Assembly: GCA_002077045.2 (NCBI GenBank)
Contig: KZ111154.1
Span: 974,023 to 1,038,022 of the forward strand
Source of the DNA: Rachicladosporium sp. CCFEE 5018
Taxonomy: Eukaryota > Ascomycota > Dothideomycetes > Cladosporiales > Cladosporiaceae
DNA length: 64,000 bases
Reading direction: 5' to 3'
Part shown: positions 20,826-32,070 of the stretch, piece by piece
Numbering within the stretch: position 1 is the first letter of the stretch
Layout: every line of letters starts with the position of its first letter
Program-made: the position numbers and the translations under genes
The notes under the pieces: model-generated
Databases searched by the model: none
Told to the model about the DNA's origin: nothing
What the model saw: the letters and a program-made list of their open reading frames with translations, nothing else

Positions 20826-22995
20826 ATGTTATCCGCAAGATGGCCTGCAGCACCTTACCACGTCACCCAGGACGTCGAAGAGGCGAGGATCCGCCATCTC
20901 CGGTCCACGCAGCCGGAGTGGGAGCTGCAAGACATGATCGAGACTAACAGAGACACGGCCAGTCGAGAAGAGGACGAACACGGTACTTCGCGTTCCTCCA
21001 AGAGCGGATCGTCAAGGCATACCGCTGGACAGGAGGAATTGAAGGGGGCGCGCATGACGACCGTGATTATTGCGTTGGTATTGAGTATTTTTCTGGCAAG
21101 TACGACATGGGACGGACATATGTGCAAACACTAACAGCGTTGCAGTGCTCCTTGGACATGGTACGCTCAGATCACTCTCAACTACGCCTCGCGTACTGAC
21201 AGCATTGCTCAGACCATCGTTGCCACTGCAATACCCAGCATCACGGTAAGTGGACAGGAGGATCAGCATGATACCACAACTAGCTGATCGAGACACAGAG
21301 CCAGTTCAAGGCAGTAGATGATGTCGGATGGTACGGCAGCGCATTTCTGCTAACGGTGTCCACGTCTCAAGCAACTTGGGGCCAAGCTTATAAGCACTTC
21401 GATCTTAAGTCGGCATTCCTGATCAGCATCGCCGTTGTCGAGATCGGCAGCTTGATCTGTGGTACAATCCTCCGACGGCGGGCGAACGGTCGTATCACGC
21501 CACTGATAACGTCGTAGGACTTGCGCAGAGCAGCGTCGCCTTGATTGTAGGACGCGGAGTAACAGGTCTTGGTGCTGCAGGAGTCGTGTCTGGAGCATAC
21601 TCGATCGTCGCCTTCTCGGTCGTGCCACACAAGCGGCCTGCTTACATGGGGATCCTCGGAGCAACCTATGCGTTCGCGAGCGTATTTGGTCCGGTCCTTG
21701 GTGGCTTGTTTGCAGATAAGATATCCTGGCGGTGGTGGTGAGCCGACACTCAACTACAATGACACCCTTGAAGCCGCTGCTGACGATCACAGCTTCTGGA
21801 TCAACCTTCCTGTGGGCGCCACCGCTGTAGCTATGATCGCACTCACCTTCTCTACACCGACCGCACAAGCTCTCGATCCCGCACGACATCGAAGTCTACT
21901 GACCAAGTTCTCCTACATGGACATACCTGGCCTGATCACTCTGTCAGGATCAGTAGTAGCTCTCCTCCTGGCACTACAATGGGGAGGCGTCTCCAGACCG
22001 TGGATATCAGGGACTGTAATCTCTTTGCTCGTGGCCTTCCCACTTCTCCTCCTACTCTTCGCTATGATCGAATGGGCTCAAGGAGAGCGCGCAATGCTTG
22101 TACCACATATTGTCAGAAGGCGAGAAGTTTGGGCCGGCGGAGCTCTGGTCTTTCTGTCAGCGTTCCCTGACCTCAACATTATGACTCCACTGACGTACGT
22201 CGTTCCAGCACTGGCTCAGCACTCTTTGTCCTGGTCTACATGATTCCGCTATACTTTCAGTTCGTGCAAGGCTGCTCTGCAGTGACGAGTGCGATTCGGA
22301 ATCTGGCACTCATCATACCGCTCAGTAAGCTCTGCTCCCAGCTCAATGTGATGTCACAATTGGGGATTTCGCCTCTAGCAATCTCTACAATATTCTGTGG
22401 AGCCGTCATGACGCTCTACGGACACTTCACATTACTACTCGTGCTTGGCTCGATGATGGGAACGATTGGCTGTGGCTTAATCTATACACTCGGAGTGGAC
22501 TCGACTGCCGCAGCTTGGGTTGGCTCCCAGATCCTGACCGGCATCGGGTTGGGCATGTGTTTCCAAACTCCAGTCATGGCTGCGCAGGCGCTCGCGCCAC
22601 AAGAGGACTTAGCTACGGCATCGGCGATTATGATCTGTACGTGAATGGTTTTACTGTTGGCACGTCGACCCGTGGCTGACATGAAACAGTCTTTCAGACC
22701 ATGGGCGGTGCCATCTTCGTCTCCGCGGCGCAATCGAGGTTCAGCAATAGCATCATGTCAAGTGTGATTCTGCAAAAGGATGCAGGTCTAACGTCCAAGG
22801 CCCTCACACTCGGCGCGACGGAGCTGAAGCGCATACTTTTCGACAGAGGAGATGCAATCGGTTATCGCTGCGTACATGGATGGGCTGTCGACGACATTTG
22901 TGATGGCTCTCGTGCTCGCGGCGTGTTCGATTCTGGTATCGCCGCTATCACCCTGGGTCAATGTGAAGGGGAAGGTGTCCGTAGGGATGGCATAA
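20826..22995 (+). CDS. MFS multidrug/toxin-type efflux transporter (DHA2-like), possibly frameshifted
   Basis: About nine exons: 20826-21095, 21146-21160, 21213-21245, 21299-21461, 21518-21737, 21793-22161, 22209-22324, 22379-22636 and 22690-22995; about 583 residues. After splicing the classic strings appear: SIFLCSLDMTIVATAIPSI, VGWYGSAFLLT, LIVGRGVTGLGAAG, ISWRWCFWINLPVG, FVQGCSAVTSAIRNL and LTGIGLGMCFQTP. This is the 14-TM drug:H+ antiporter type, a plasma-membrane exporter. Oddities: intron 1 begins GC (GCAAGT), exon 2 is only 15 nt, and near 22843 the frame must shift by one base to continue into EMQSVIAAYMDGLSTTF and the natural stop at 22995. Either this is a frameshift or a 61-nt intron (22786-22846) is spliced out. 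Substrate unknown. Confidence 0.8.
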
Positions 22996-23073
22996 GAACG
23001 TACTGTACAGAGCAATCCATCGTCCAGAAGACATATATTCAGCGTTACTCATGACATGCATCCTCTCATCAAC

Positions 23074-24442
23074 TCATTCTTCCGCACCAGCGCCTTCACC
23101 CGAATACCGCCTCACCTTCTCACCTCCGTTCTCATGCTCCTCAGTCTCTGCATCAGCGGGCCCAAATCCACCCCACCCCTCAAACTCCTCTCCGAACTTC
23201 ACAGCAGCCTTTAAGTAAAACGAGTTCGCATCTCCCCAAGTCTTCCCCGCTTCCTGCATACTCCTCAGCGCCTTAACAAAATGCGCATCAGTGCGATACC
23301 GTCCCTTCAGCGCCTTCTCGGTGACAAAGTCCCAACCCCGCCCATCAAGCTCGACAAGCTTGATAGTGTCGATGTTGATCTTTGGCCTTAGCTGTGCGAT
23401 GAACACAAGCAGCGTGAAGAGCCACCATTGCCGCACTAGTGGGACGTGCCATCGTGACGGCAGTATGGGAAGCAGTACACGCACGGCGTGAGAGGTTGTT
23501 AGGAGGTGGACGGCGAAGAAGTCGTACCTTTCCTGGCCCTGGGCTGCAACGAGGAGAGCGACGGCGACTTTCTGACTCTCGGCGAACTGCTCTTTGGGGT
23601 TCTTGAGATCCCAGGAGTTCCAATGCTCCAGCACTGCCGCAGCTGCAGACTCATTGGCGAGAATCGTGGAGATATTGTCGCTTCCCCTGTGATCTAGTAA
23701 ACCTTCAAACGTCTTGTCATGGCTGATGCGGTCCAGGATTGTGAAGAGACTGTCCGTCGGCTGCTTCGAGGGCCGCGTGTACTTCGGGTCGTCGAGGAAG
23801 ACGTGCCAGTCGTTCCGGAAGCAGGCTGCGAGGCCCAGGGCTTCTATGGCTATGGTTCGCGAGGAGAGCTCGTGGGCGTAGCCGAGGTGGATTAGGGGGT
23901 GTCCGAGGCCGGCTATGAGGTTGTTGATGAGGGGTTCTTCGCCTTGGAGGAGGAATTCGTCGAGGAGGGCGTGCCAGTCGTAGCCGTATTTGACCAATTG
24001 GTCTTCGAAGAAGTCGATGAAGGCTCGTTGGTATCTGTGATCACGATCAGTCTTTTTGAGCTTTGGCGAAGCAAGACTGGAGGACAACGTACTCTCGCTT
24101 TCCCAGGAAATCTCGCCAGTCATGCCTTGCGATCTCACCAGGACTATCAGTCCATGCTTCGAGATGCTTGCTCTCAGCTTCGTAGACGTGGTTTAGTTGC
24201 TCCGCGTCTGCGCCAATAATATAGGCCGATCCTAGGACATGTGGCGTGTGATTGTGGAACCTGAGCTTGTTGTAGATAATGCTATGATTGATGTGATTTG
24301 CCTTGATGAGATGCTTGATAGCTCGAGCTCGTTTCTCGGGTTTGTCTTCGATGCTGTGGGTTTCGACTTTGGGGAGACGAATGCCGCCACCTGTGAGGAA
24401 GCTGCCTATGTCCGGCAGGGATGGGAAGCGGATTTGTAGCAT
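23074..24442 (-). CDS. Questin-oxidase-like protein (DUF4243 family)
   Basis: Two exons, 24093-24442 and 23074-24034, give 436 residues; the 58-nt intron (phase 2) rejoins KRE-YQRAF. Family features: an N-terminal FHNHTPHVLGSAYIIGA segment, HLEAW, WHALLDEFLL...EEPLINNLIAGLGHPLIHLGYA, and a long C-terminal domain with ILPSRWHVPLVRQWWLF. Questin oxidase is a cofactor-sparing Baeyer-Villiger-type enzyme that opens anthraquinone rings in pathways such as geodin, but many relatives have no known substrate. It converges on the MFS transporter with under 80 bases between stops. No polyketide synthase is in the window, so a pathway role is only possible. The His-rich conserved motifs look intact. Confidence 0.85.
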
Positions 24443-24820
24443 AGCCCGATGTTATTGACGTTGCTAGGGAAAGATGGGCGACGGGCGATGGGCGTGAAGG
24501 GCACAACTATCGAGAAGTGATCAGTGTGACTAGGTGAAACAGGCGATCATACAAGGTTCAACATCGATCAGGCGGAAGGCAGTACAAAGCTGAGGTGAGG
24601 TGACGGACAAAGCTTCCCCACTACAATGTGAGAGATCACGACATCAGGATTCGAACACATCAACAACAATGCAGTACATATCCTCGATGGTAATTCTAAC
24701 TGGGTGAATATGACAAGAAGCACATTACTCGTCCTATACATGTACACTACAGGCGCCATTGCCACCTCTTTCTCTACAGCCATGGCAAGTCGCCACATCC
24801 CAACCGCGACCTGAGACCAT

Positions 24821-25597
24821 TTAATCCTTCTTCTCGATCGTTGACTTCGAGTTGTTTCTCAAGTCCCAGTCGTTCAAGTACCCAGTCCCCGCACACAGAT
24901 ACGTAGCGAAGCTCAACCATCCGAGGTAAGGCGCCAGCAGCCATCCAGATCGCTGATCAACCTGGCCCCAAACATAGATGAGCCATCCATTAAGACCAGT
25001 GAGTGTGACGATATCTATAAGAGCCTCCACTGGGCGATTGTAGCCGAAGAACAGTGGCATGAAGAGCATGTTGAGCCCGAGCTGGATCGTGTACAAGGTA
25101 GCGCCCTGCTTTGCGAGAGAGCTCGTGGCTGGACTAAGTGAGTTGGCGCCGTTCGTCCATGCGAGATGTGCAGAGAGCCCCATGAAACCATAAAGAGCCG
25201 TCCATGCTGGGCCGAAGAGCCAGGCTGGTGGGTTACCGGGACTATCATGATGTCAAAATTGTGGTTGTGATTGACATGGCCGAGGATGGCTTGCGAAGAT
25301 GCGATACTTACTATGAAGAGGTCAGCCGTTGATACTTACAATCTCCGTACATCTTCAAAACCAGACTCCGAACCTACCGGTTTCTTGAACGTGCCGTATT
25401 GTTGCTTGGTCTTGTCGGCTGGCTCGAACGTCAGTACTTCGGGCGACTCCGAGCGGATGTCTTCGTCAGTGTAGCTACCTACGTCGAGTGATGACATATC
25501 CCGAGGCGGTTCCCAGTACGATTGGTAGCAGTATCGATGCTGCCGCGTTCTCGAAGATAAACGCTGGGAGCGTAAGGGAGGGTATATAGGTCGTCAT
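24821..25597 (-). CDS. TspO/MBR family translocator protein
   Basis: Three exons, 25483-25597, 25340-25418 and 24821-25241, give 204 residues; introns are 25419-25482 and 25242-25339. The protein opens MTTYIPSLTLPAFIFENAAA, then TM1. After splicing it reads GYVITRPDKTKQQYG, and later the signature PGNPPAWLFGPAWTALYG, GLNMLFMPLFFGYNRP, and ending WLLAPYLGWLSFATYL. Five TM helices are expected. TspO proteins bind tetrapyrroles and sterols in outer mitochondrial or endomembranes and are linked to stress and porphyrin handling. Between YGTFKKP and PGNPPAW about a dozen extra hydrophilic residues (VGSESGFEDVRRF) appear; this may be real or a misplaced exon end, although the GTAAGT donor at 25338 is very good. 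Confidence 0.85.
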
Positions 25598-26542
25598 CTC
25601 GGTGATGTTGGCTTGGTAATTGAGCAGAAAGATGCGATATCAGTGCTCGGACTTTGGCAGAATAAGATAGATATCAAAAAGAACCTGAGTTCTGACCCAG
25701 TGACTTATACGTTGTCGGAAGACACAGGATGTTGTTCGGTCCATGTCACGCCATGCTCGCAACCATGCATGTGCTGCGACCTCGAGACAGTCTCAAACAA
25801 GTTAGTGCATGCGATGGGAACGGCCCGCAGATAGCTCCTGCCGCCTGCGCCCCTCTCACTTGGGCCGACACGTCCATCGCCTCGACCTCACTTCACTTGA
25901 CACCATTGAGCGCGTGTTCGGCCATCACGTCTACGTGAGCGCTGTACACAACCTCATCCGCATCACCAATACTTCACACTTGTGCGTATACCTCCCCCTC
26001 AGCTTCACGCGCTGGCGTCTGTGCCAGTTGCGCACTCCTTCAGCTTCAGAATGAGCACCTCGGCCATGCCACTCCGCGACGTGTGCCCTCGAGCCACTGC
26101 GAGCATGGCATCTATTCCATCCTTCCCACAGCCTTAAGGGCATCATCACTCATTGAAGCACGCGTTGTTCATACTTGCTTGGCAAAGTTGTTCTCTTCTG
26201 ACGCGCAATGGCAAATAGTCAACCTCCACCCTACAGCACTTCACTCAAGCGTCACAACTGGACGCTGGAGTGATTGTGGCTTGCTCAGGAGCTTCCGGGA
26301 CTCAAGCCTCCTGGACGCTGTGCATGGACTGATCGAACATTCCGGACGGGCCAAACCTCGCCACCAGCCGAACACCACACTGCCAGGCCATCGCAGGACA
26401 TATCGCCAAGCATAGAGCGTCAGAGTCCGAGATCTGGACCACGTTATCGGCCAGCATCGATCACGAGTCCAGCAGACAGCAGCACACGGCACAGCAGAGC
26501 AGCATCAACCCACTCCGGCGTTCTAATACGATCATCACAGGT
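25598..26542. other. Divergent intergenic region between TspO and ARS2 genes
   Basis: About 945 bases holding the promoters and 5' leaders of two genes facing away from each other. Frames are short and unconvincing. No repeat or RNA gene was recognised. Confidence 0.4.
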
Positions 26543-29451
26543 ATGGAGTACGCAGAGTATCCACGCGACTCGCCAGATCGCGCTCCTGTCCGCGATGGGC
26601 GCGACGACTACCGCGCAAACGACTCTTACCGCGAGCGGCGTCGTTCCCCGGTCACTGGTGAGTTGTCCCGTTCACACTTTTCCCCACCCTATCCATCTAC
26701 GTCTTCACAATCACCCCTCTACTCATGCCTCCACCTCCTTCCGACCGACCTGAGTGGGCTCTTGCTCGACGACAAGGGCCATGGAGACATGCCCTTGGAC
26801 TTGAGAGATACCTCATTTATGGACGTCCTGAAGACGGGGGGCTGGATGACCCGGAGTGGAACGACTTTCAACTATTTTTCCATCACCGTCACCTTCAGAA
26901 GGCTTCGATGACACTTGCTTACGTGACTTAGACCGTCGGGTCGATGACAGGGATCGCACCCGCCGCCGCTCTCGCTCGCCCGGAGTCGACCGCTACGCAC
27001 CAAGCCGCGTGCCTCGCGATGACTACTACTCGCGTCGTGATCAGGAGCCACGTCGCGACCGTCGTCGATCATCGCCTGGCGACCGTGGCGCGCCGCCAAC
27101 CATCGACCGCTACGTCCCGAGCCAGGCACCCAATCCCCTCAGCCTCGTCAACCCAATCGTAGACCCCATGCTGCTCGAGATCCAAGCTGGTTACACCTAC
27201 TTTGCGGAGCACTGGCGCCAGGAGAAGCGCATCAAGGAAGAGAGAGAGTTCGCAAAGTCCGGCAGGCGCCCAGCCATCAAAGGCGATCGTGAGATGCGCT
27301 CTGATCGCGATGCGGAGAAGGCAGTCATTCAAGCTGCTTACGACGAGTACAAGGTCAATCTGCAGAAGAAGCACGCTCAGCAATTCGTTCGTGCCCACAA
27401 GCATGAGAACTGGTTTCGCGAACGCTACGTTGGTGAAGTCCGTGAGCCGTTCCGCGCTAAGCTTATGGGATACCGCCGCGAGCTTTACGATCTCTGGGTA
27501 AACGATCTGAACGAAGGCGTGTTCGACAACTTCAATCTCGAGGGCATATACAAATCTGAGTCCAATGGCGCCGGCGGCGTACTGGAGAAAGAAGAAGGCG
27601 AGGCTACCGCTGCGACTGAGGTTCTTGGAGTTGGTGATCTGGACGCTGCGTTAGGTGGTGACATCCGCGATCCGATCGCCTCGCTGCCGACCTTACTCAT
27701 CAAAACGCTTGGCCCAAGTGTCGGTCGTGTCCAACTGGAGGACCTGGCTAAGGAGCATCTCGGCGAGGGCGAAGGCGGATTCAAGCACTTATCACTTGCG
27801 GATCCGAACCCGCTCAAGAAGTGCTTCCGCATGGGCTGGATGATAATCAACCCCGAGACGACAAAGACCGATACGATGGCTACACCCGAGGCTGACAGCA
27901 GTGAAGCAGTCGAGGCGCCCAAAGGCAGCGTTGGCGAGCGTGCACTAGAGAAGATCAACGGCAAGGTGATCGAGGATGGATCCGACCGTGGCGGCTTCAC
28001 TGTGCACTTCGCGCTCCATCGCCCACCCACTGAGCCGCGCAAGAAGGCCTTGTGGGATCTTTTCTCGACTCCCGAGCGCATCGTCCGTGACGCCGAGCTC
28101 GCCACCCGTCTTGTCCGCCAGCTCGACAACGAGCTGGGCGACAATTACTTTGGCGTCGCCAAGGTCCTGCAGCGTGTTGAGCAGCTCATCGAGTCCGGCC
28201 AGCTGAAGGCGCCATCACCGCCTTCCCAGGACAATGCCGACGAGGACATGGACGTCGCGGAGGAGAATGGGGAAATTATTGAAGAGCAGGAGCCAGCCTC
28301 CGACCTCAGCACCAGCATCGAGTTCATCCAGACCAAGAAGAACCTTGACCTCCTCGTCGAGTATCTCCGCCGCGTTCACAACTTCTGCTTCTTCTGTGTC
28401 TTCGAGTCCGATTCGGTGCATGAGCTGCAGCGCAAGTGTCCGGGTGGTCACCTTCGTCGCCCACGCTCGTCACTTACCAGCACTGCCGTCGAAGTCGGTA
28501 GGGCTTCTGCTGCTGGACAGGACTTCCCATTGAGATCGGACCGCGGCAACGGCAGGCCAGTCTCGCCTAATGAGGATGGGGAGGCGGAGTTTGGGAGCCC
28601 GGTCATGGAGCATAAGATGACTGTGCTGCCAAGGGAGACGGTGGGCCAATTCCAACGCGCCTACAAGTGGGTGAAGACGTTCGAGGACAAGATCTTGCAG
28701 TTGTTGGAGCCGGGGAATGTCGACATAGTGAAGTTGGGAGGGACGTCACTGGAGGACGGGGTCGACGACGAACTGAAGAAGGTAAGAAAGCATCGTGTCT
28801 GAGATGTTGTCATCTGCTAACACATTACAACAGTGGGTCAAGCTGGAGGATTCTAATCGCATCCGCTGCAAGGTGCCTGAGTGTACCAAGCTCTTCAAGG
28901 GCATGGAGTTCTGGCGCAAGCACGTCGAGAAGCGTCACGAGGAGTTTTACGACCGTGTGATCAAGGACGTCCAGCTCGTCAATACTTACGTCCTCGATCC
29001 TGCTCACATCGCGCCCGGTCGCAGCGACGCCAACTCCAACGGCCACTACCCCATCGGCCAAAACGGCCAGCTGACAGGCACCCCTCGTGGCTTCAACCTC
29101 TCCCAGCACATGATGGGAGCTGGCATACCCGGCTTCAACCCAGGGATGACTCTGCCAACCGGCTGGGGTCCTCCAGGCTCAGCCACGAACCCCATCATGG
29201 GCATGATGGGTGCCACCGGTCCTATCCGCACTGGCGGCATGCGCAATAATAACTACCGCAACCCAGGACCCTATGCTCGCAATGACGGCCGCGCCCGTCA
29301 ACCCAGCTTCACTGGAATTCGCGACCAGCGTACGTTGATTGAGCATGGCGTCATCGGACCCATTGCCGCTACTACCGGCAGGTCTATGCGGAGCTATGAG
29401 GATCTTGACGCTGCTGTACCGACCAATGCTTCGGCCGAGCTCGACTACTAG
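26543..29451 (+). CDS. ARS2/SERRATE zinc-finger RNA-processing factor
   Basis: Three exons, 26543-26657, 26932-28781 and 28834-29451, give 860 residues. Intron 1 is long (274 nt), intron 2 is 52 nt. The N-terminus is Arg/Ser/Asp-rich (RDRTRRRSRSPG). The ARS2 core follows: ILE-type PLSLVNPIVDPMLLEIQAGY, EYKVNLQKKHAQQFVRAHKHENWFRERY, an RRM-like middle (LRRVHNFCFFCVFES), and the C2H2-type finger in exon 3 (RCKVPECTKLFKG...FWRKHVEKRH). The C-terminus is Gly/Met/Asn-rich. ARS2 links the nuclear cap-binding complex to RNA processing, export or decay; the fission yeast homologue is Pir2. The start is the first ATG in the exon that splices in phase. It is divergent from TspO. Identification is strong; fungal partners are inferred. 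Confidence 0.9.
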
Positions 29452-30251
29452 AATTGGTCGAGTTGCCTTCGCAAGCTTTGATTGTGTGCATGTGGCTGAC
29501 GTGCAAATGTAGACCTTACCCGGCGGGTCGATCTGGCCATCGTTGAGGTCATGTGAGCAACGGAGAGGGACTGTAGATTACGGTCTCTGGCGCTGAAGCC
29601 CAGTGGCATGGAGGAAGTTTGGGCTTGGCGCCTGCGAAAGGGCTCACTGCGTACGGCCGTGAGGCAGGCGGGAAGTGGTATAAATCTTTCACGAGAACGG
29701 TGCGCTTCCTGCAAGTCCTCTGTGGCGAATCGAAGGAGGATATGGTGTGCACGCCCGTACATTTGGGCTGGTGTGCCCAAGGCAGTGGATCCCGGCGTGA
29801 AGCACTGCGTGTACATACCACCACAGGTAGCCATTGCTGCACTTTCGATCAGTTCATTCTCTCCCATTCCACATCGCGCCTCTCCTCCGTATTCTTGACG
29901 CTTCCACTCAACCTATCTGCTCGATTCGGGTGGTCATCGGTACAGCCTGTCGACTCCAACAGCGTGAATCTGAAACACTGCCGTCAAGCGAGCGGGGGAG
30001 GGAATCGATCTCACCGTATTGGAAGCGCTGCATGACAGAGCATGGGACGAGATCAAGCCTCACGTGTGTTATGGGAAGTGTGTAATCGGACAGCGACTAT
30101 CCTCACAGCAGCAAGTCTTCTCGGCGCTCTCATGGCTCTCTCATGTGCTCCACTCGTCTGCCTTTTCATCACGGCCCAAAATAAACCAGCAAGTTTTCGT
30201 CACCGTCCTGCCTGTAGCCACAAACCTTCCGCCAAGGCACAACTTGACTGT
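29452..30251. other. Intergenic region between convergent ARS2 and Crypton-like genes
   Basis: About 800 bases. Overlapping frames of up to 138 codons exist on both strands but none resembles a known protein. It should contain the ARS2 terminator and perhaps the 3' boundary of the mobile element. No clear terminal repeat was seen. Confidence 0.35.
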
Positions 30252-30613
30252 TCACGGGGCTTCCAGCCACCCTGGACTCTCTGCCTTCTCCCACAGCTCA
30301 CGGGCTACCGCTGCAGACTCGTCATTAGAATATGCATGTGTGCGTCTCCTCAGGTGGGTGCGTAGCTGATGCTGGGAGAGGAAAGGCTTCGTCTTGCATC
30401 CCGGCTCTGGGCAGCGTACCATCCTTGGAAGCTCTATGCGCTTCTTTGGTGGCTTGGTCGTTGCTCCATCGTTGAGGCTGTCGCTCGGCAGCAAGGAAGG
30501 ACCGGGTTCGCTGCCGCTTATCAGGAGGTGCGTGCGCTTCGCAGGGAGAGCCAGAGGGGCCAGCTGCGGCCCCGCCAAGGTCTCAGAGACACCATACACA
30601 GTGTTGGTCTCCA

Positions 30614-30626
30614 TTGACCGGGTCAA
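30614..30626. repeat. 13-bp near-palindrome TTGACCGGGTCAA, copy 1
   Basis: Lies inside exon 3 of the recombinase gene. Two 6-bp arms, TTGACC and GGTCAA, flank a central G. It is the same sequence as the copy at 33171 and the reverse complement of the copy at 32058. Confidence 0.7.
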
Positions 30627-32057
30627 ATCCGGACCCAAGCCTCTATCTTGGCGGGACCTATACGGGCGCACGATCTTGGGTTGCTTGCATTCGTGATCGA
30701 CTCGGGCGATGTGCCAATCTTCGGAGGAAAATCCACAGCCCTTGGGGCAGTGGTACACCATGAACTGGGGCGGATCTTTCCCTGGCTGACTATAGCGTGC
30801 AAGGTCGGAGGCTGGCTGTCTGTGCATCTTCTTAATGACATTGTAGGCGCTGAAGAATTGCACAAGTTCTGGCGCTGTCATAGACAACACGGCATGAGCT
30901 GCCGTGCCACTTTCTGCGGTCGGGAGGCTCTCGCCCTCGGACTCCATCACAGCGAGATGAGCTCGGGAGATGTCCGTCCCCGGATCGTTGAGCATGTCTT
31001 CGCACAGGGTGCTAATATCTGGAACAGGGGAAAGATCGGCCAGTGCTGTCCCGCTGCCGATGTTGTTGCTGGCAAGGAAGTCGGTCGTGTCGCCCTCAGT
31101 GATCAAGGCGCTCGGTTCTTCGTCATCCCAGCCCGCGGTATCCTCTGTGCTCATGTCTGGCACAACAGGTGAGATGGCCAACCCAGAATCTAGATCGGTG
31201 CTGAGGTGCTGGAGAGCATCCAGGTCTATCTTCTGCCCGACGTATACACGTGGCGACAAGCCTGCAAGATGAGCTTCTCGGATGACACGTATGGTGATTG
31301 CTCGAGCCTGATTCTTTAGTGTCTGCTGACCAGCTTGGGGCTGACGATTCTTCAGTTCAGTAATGACCCCATGGTGCAGCCATCCGCGTTCGCGATCAGT
31401 CTCCCACGTAGGAGCTTGTGTGGCAATCGGGGTGCGTTTGGTTACACCATTGTCGTATTGGAGCGTGTTCGAGTGCAGGTCAGTGAGCAGCTTGTCTGAA
31501 CGAGCGTTAAGGAGCCCCGTTGTAGCGCTGTCTGCATAGTAGCTCGTAAGGCCTTTACGCTGACTCTTGTCGGCATGTCCGAGGACCGTAGATGCGGAAC
31601 TTGTAGCGCCCGTACTCCACTCGTCGCCTAGTGCAAGCAAGTCCTCAGCCGTACCACGTCGCAAGGAATGACCGCTTGCAAGGGACTGAAGAGCTCCGGC
31701 GAGAAAGCCAATCTGGGTTACACGCGACCCAAGGAACTCGCTGGGTGCGGGTTTGATCTCAGCCCTACTAGCAACAGCACTTCCGAAGGTATCGTGCGGT
31801 GAAAGCTTGAGAAACAGCGGCTGCTTAGCGGCTGAGGGGGCCAGAATAATCCGTCGGTCACCTCGGGCCGCTGCACGGCTCAGAATTGTTTGAACTGAGT
31901 CAAAGAGGAGTAGAAGCCGCTGCCGGAAGTGCACCAAGAGCCAGCACAGAGGATCGAGCACGGCATGCTCTGAACTGAGTGCACTGAGTCTATGCACCTG
32001 TGGGGGGCGTGTCTGAAGTCTGCAAATCTAGTCAGTACCATGGAGATGGGGCGCATT

Positions 32058-32070
32058 TTGACCCGGTCAA
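32058..32070. repeat. 13-bp near-palindrome TTGACCCGGTCAA, copy 2
   Basis: Lies in intron 2 of the recombinase gene, just after the donor site. It is embedded in a longer imperfect palindrome (CATTT...AAATG). It is the reverse complement of copies 1 and 3. Confidence 0.7.

Noticed and set aside
20826..24442. Secondary-metabolite biosynthetic cluster
   Set aside because: No polyketide synthase, peptide synthetase, terpene synthase or pathway regulator is present nearby; only noted as a possible pair.
24640..24665. Possible minus-strand tRNA because of the string GATTCGAAC
   Set aside because: The flanking bases do not form a T-stem and no anticodon arm or acceptor stem can be paired.
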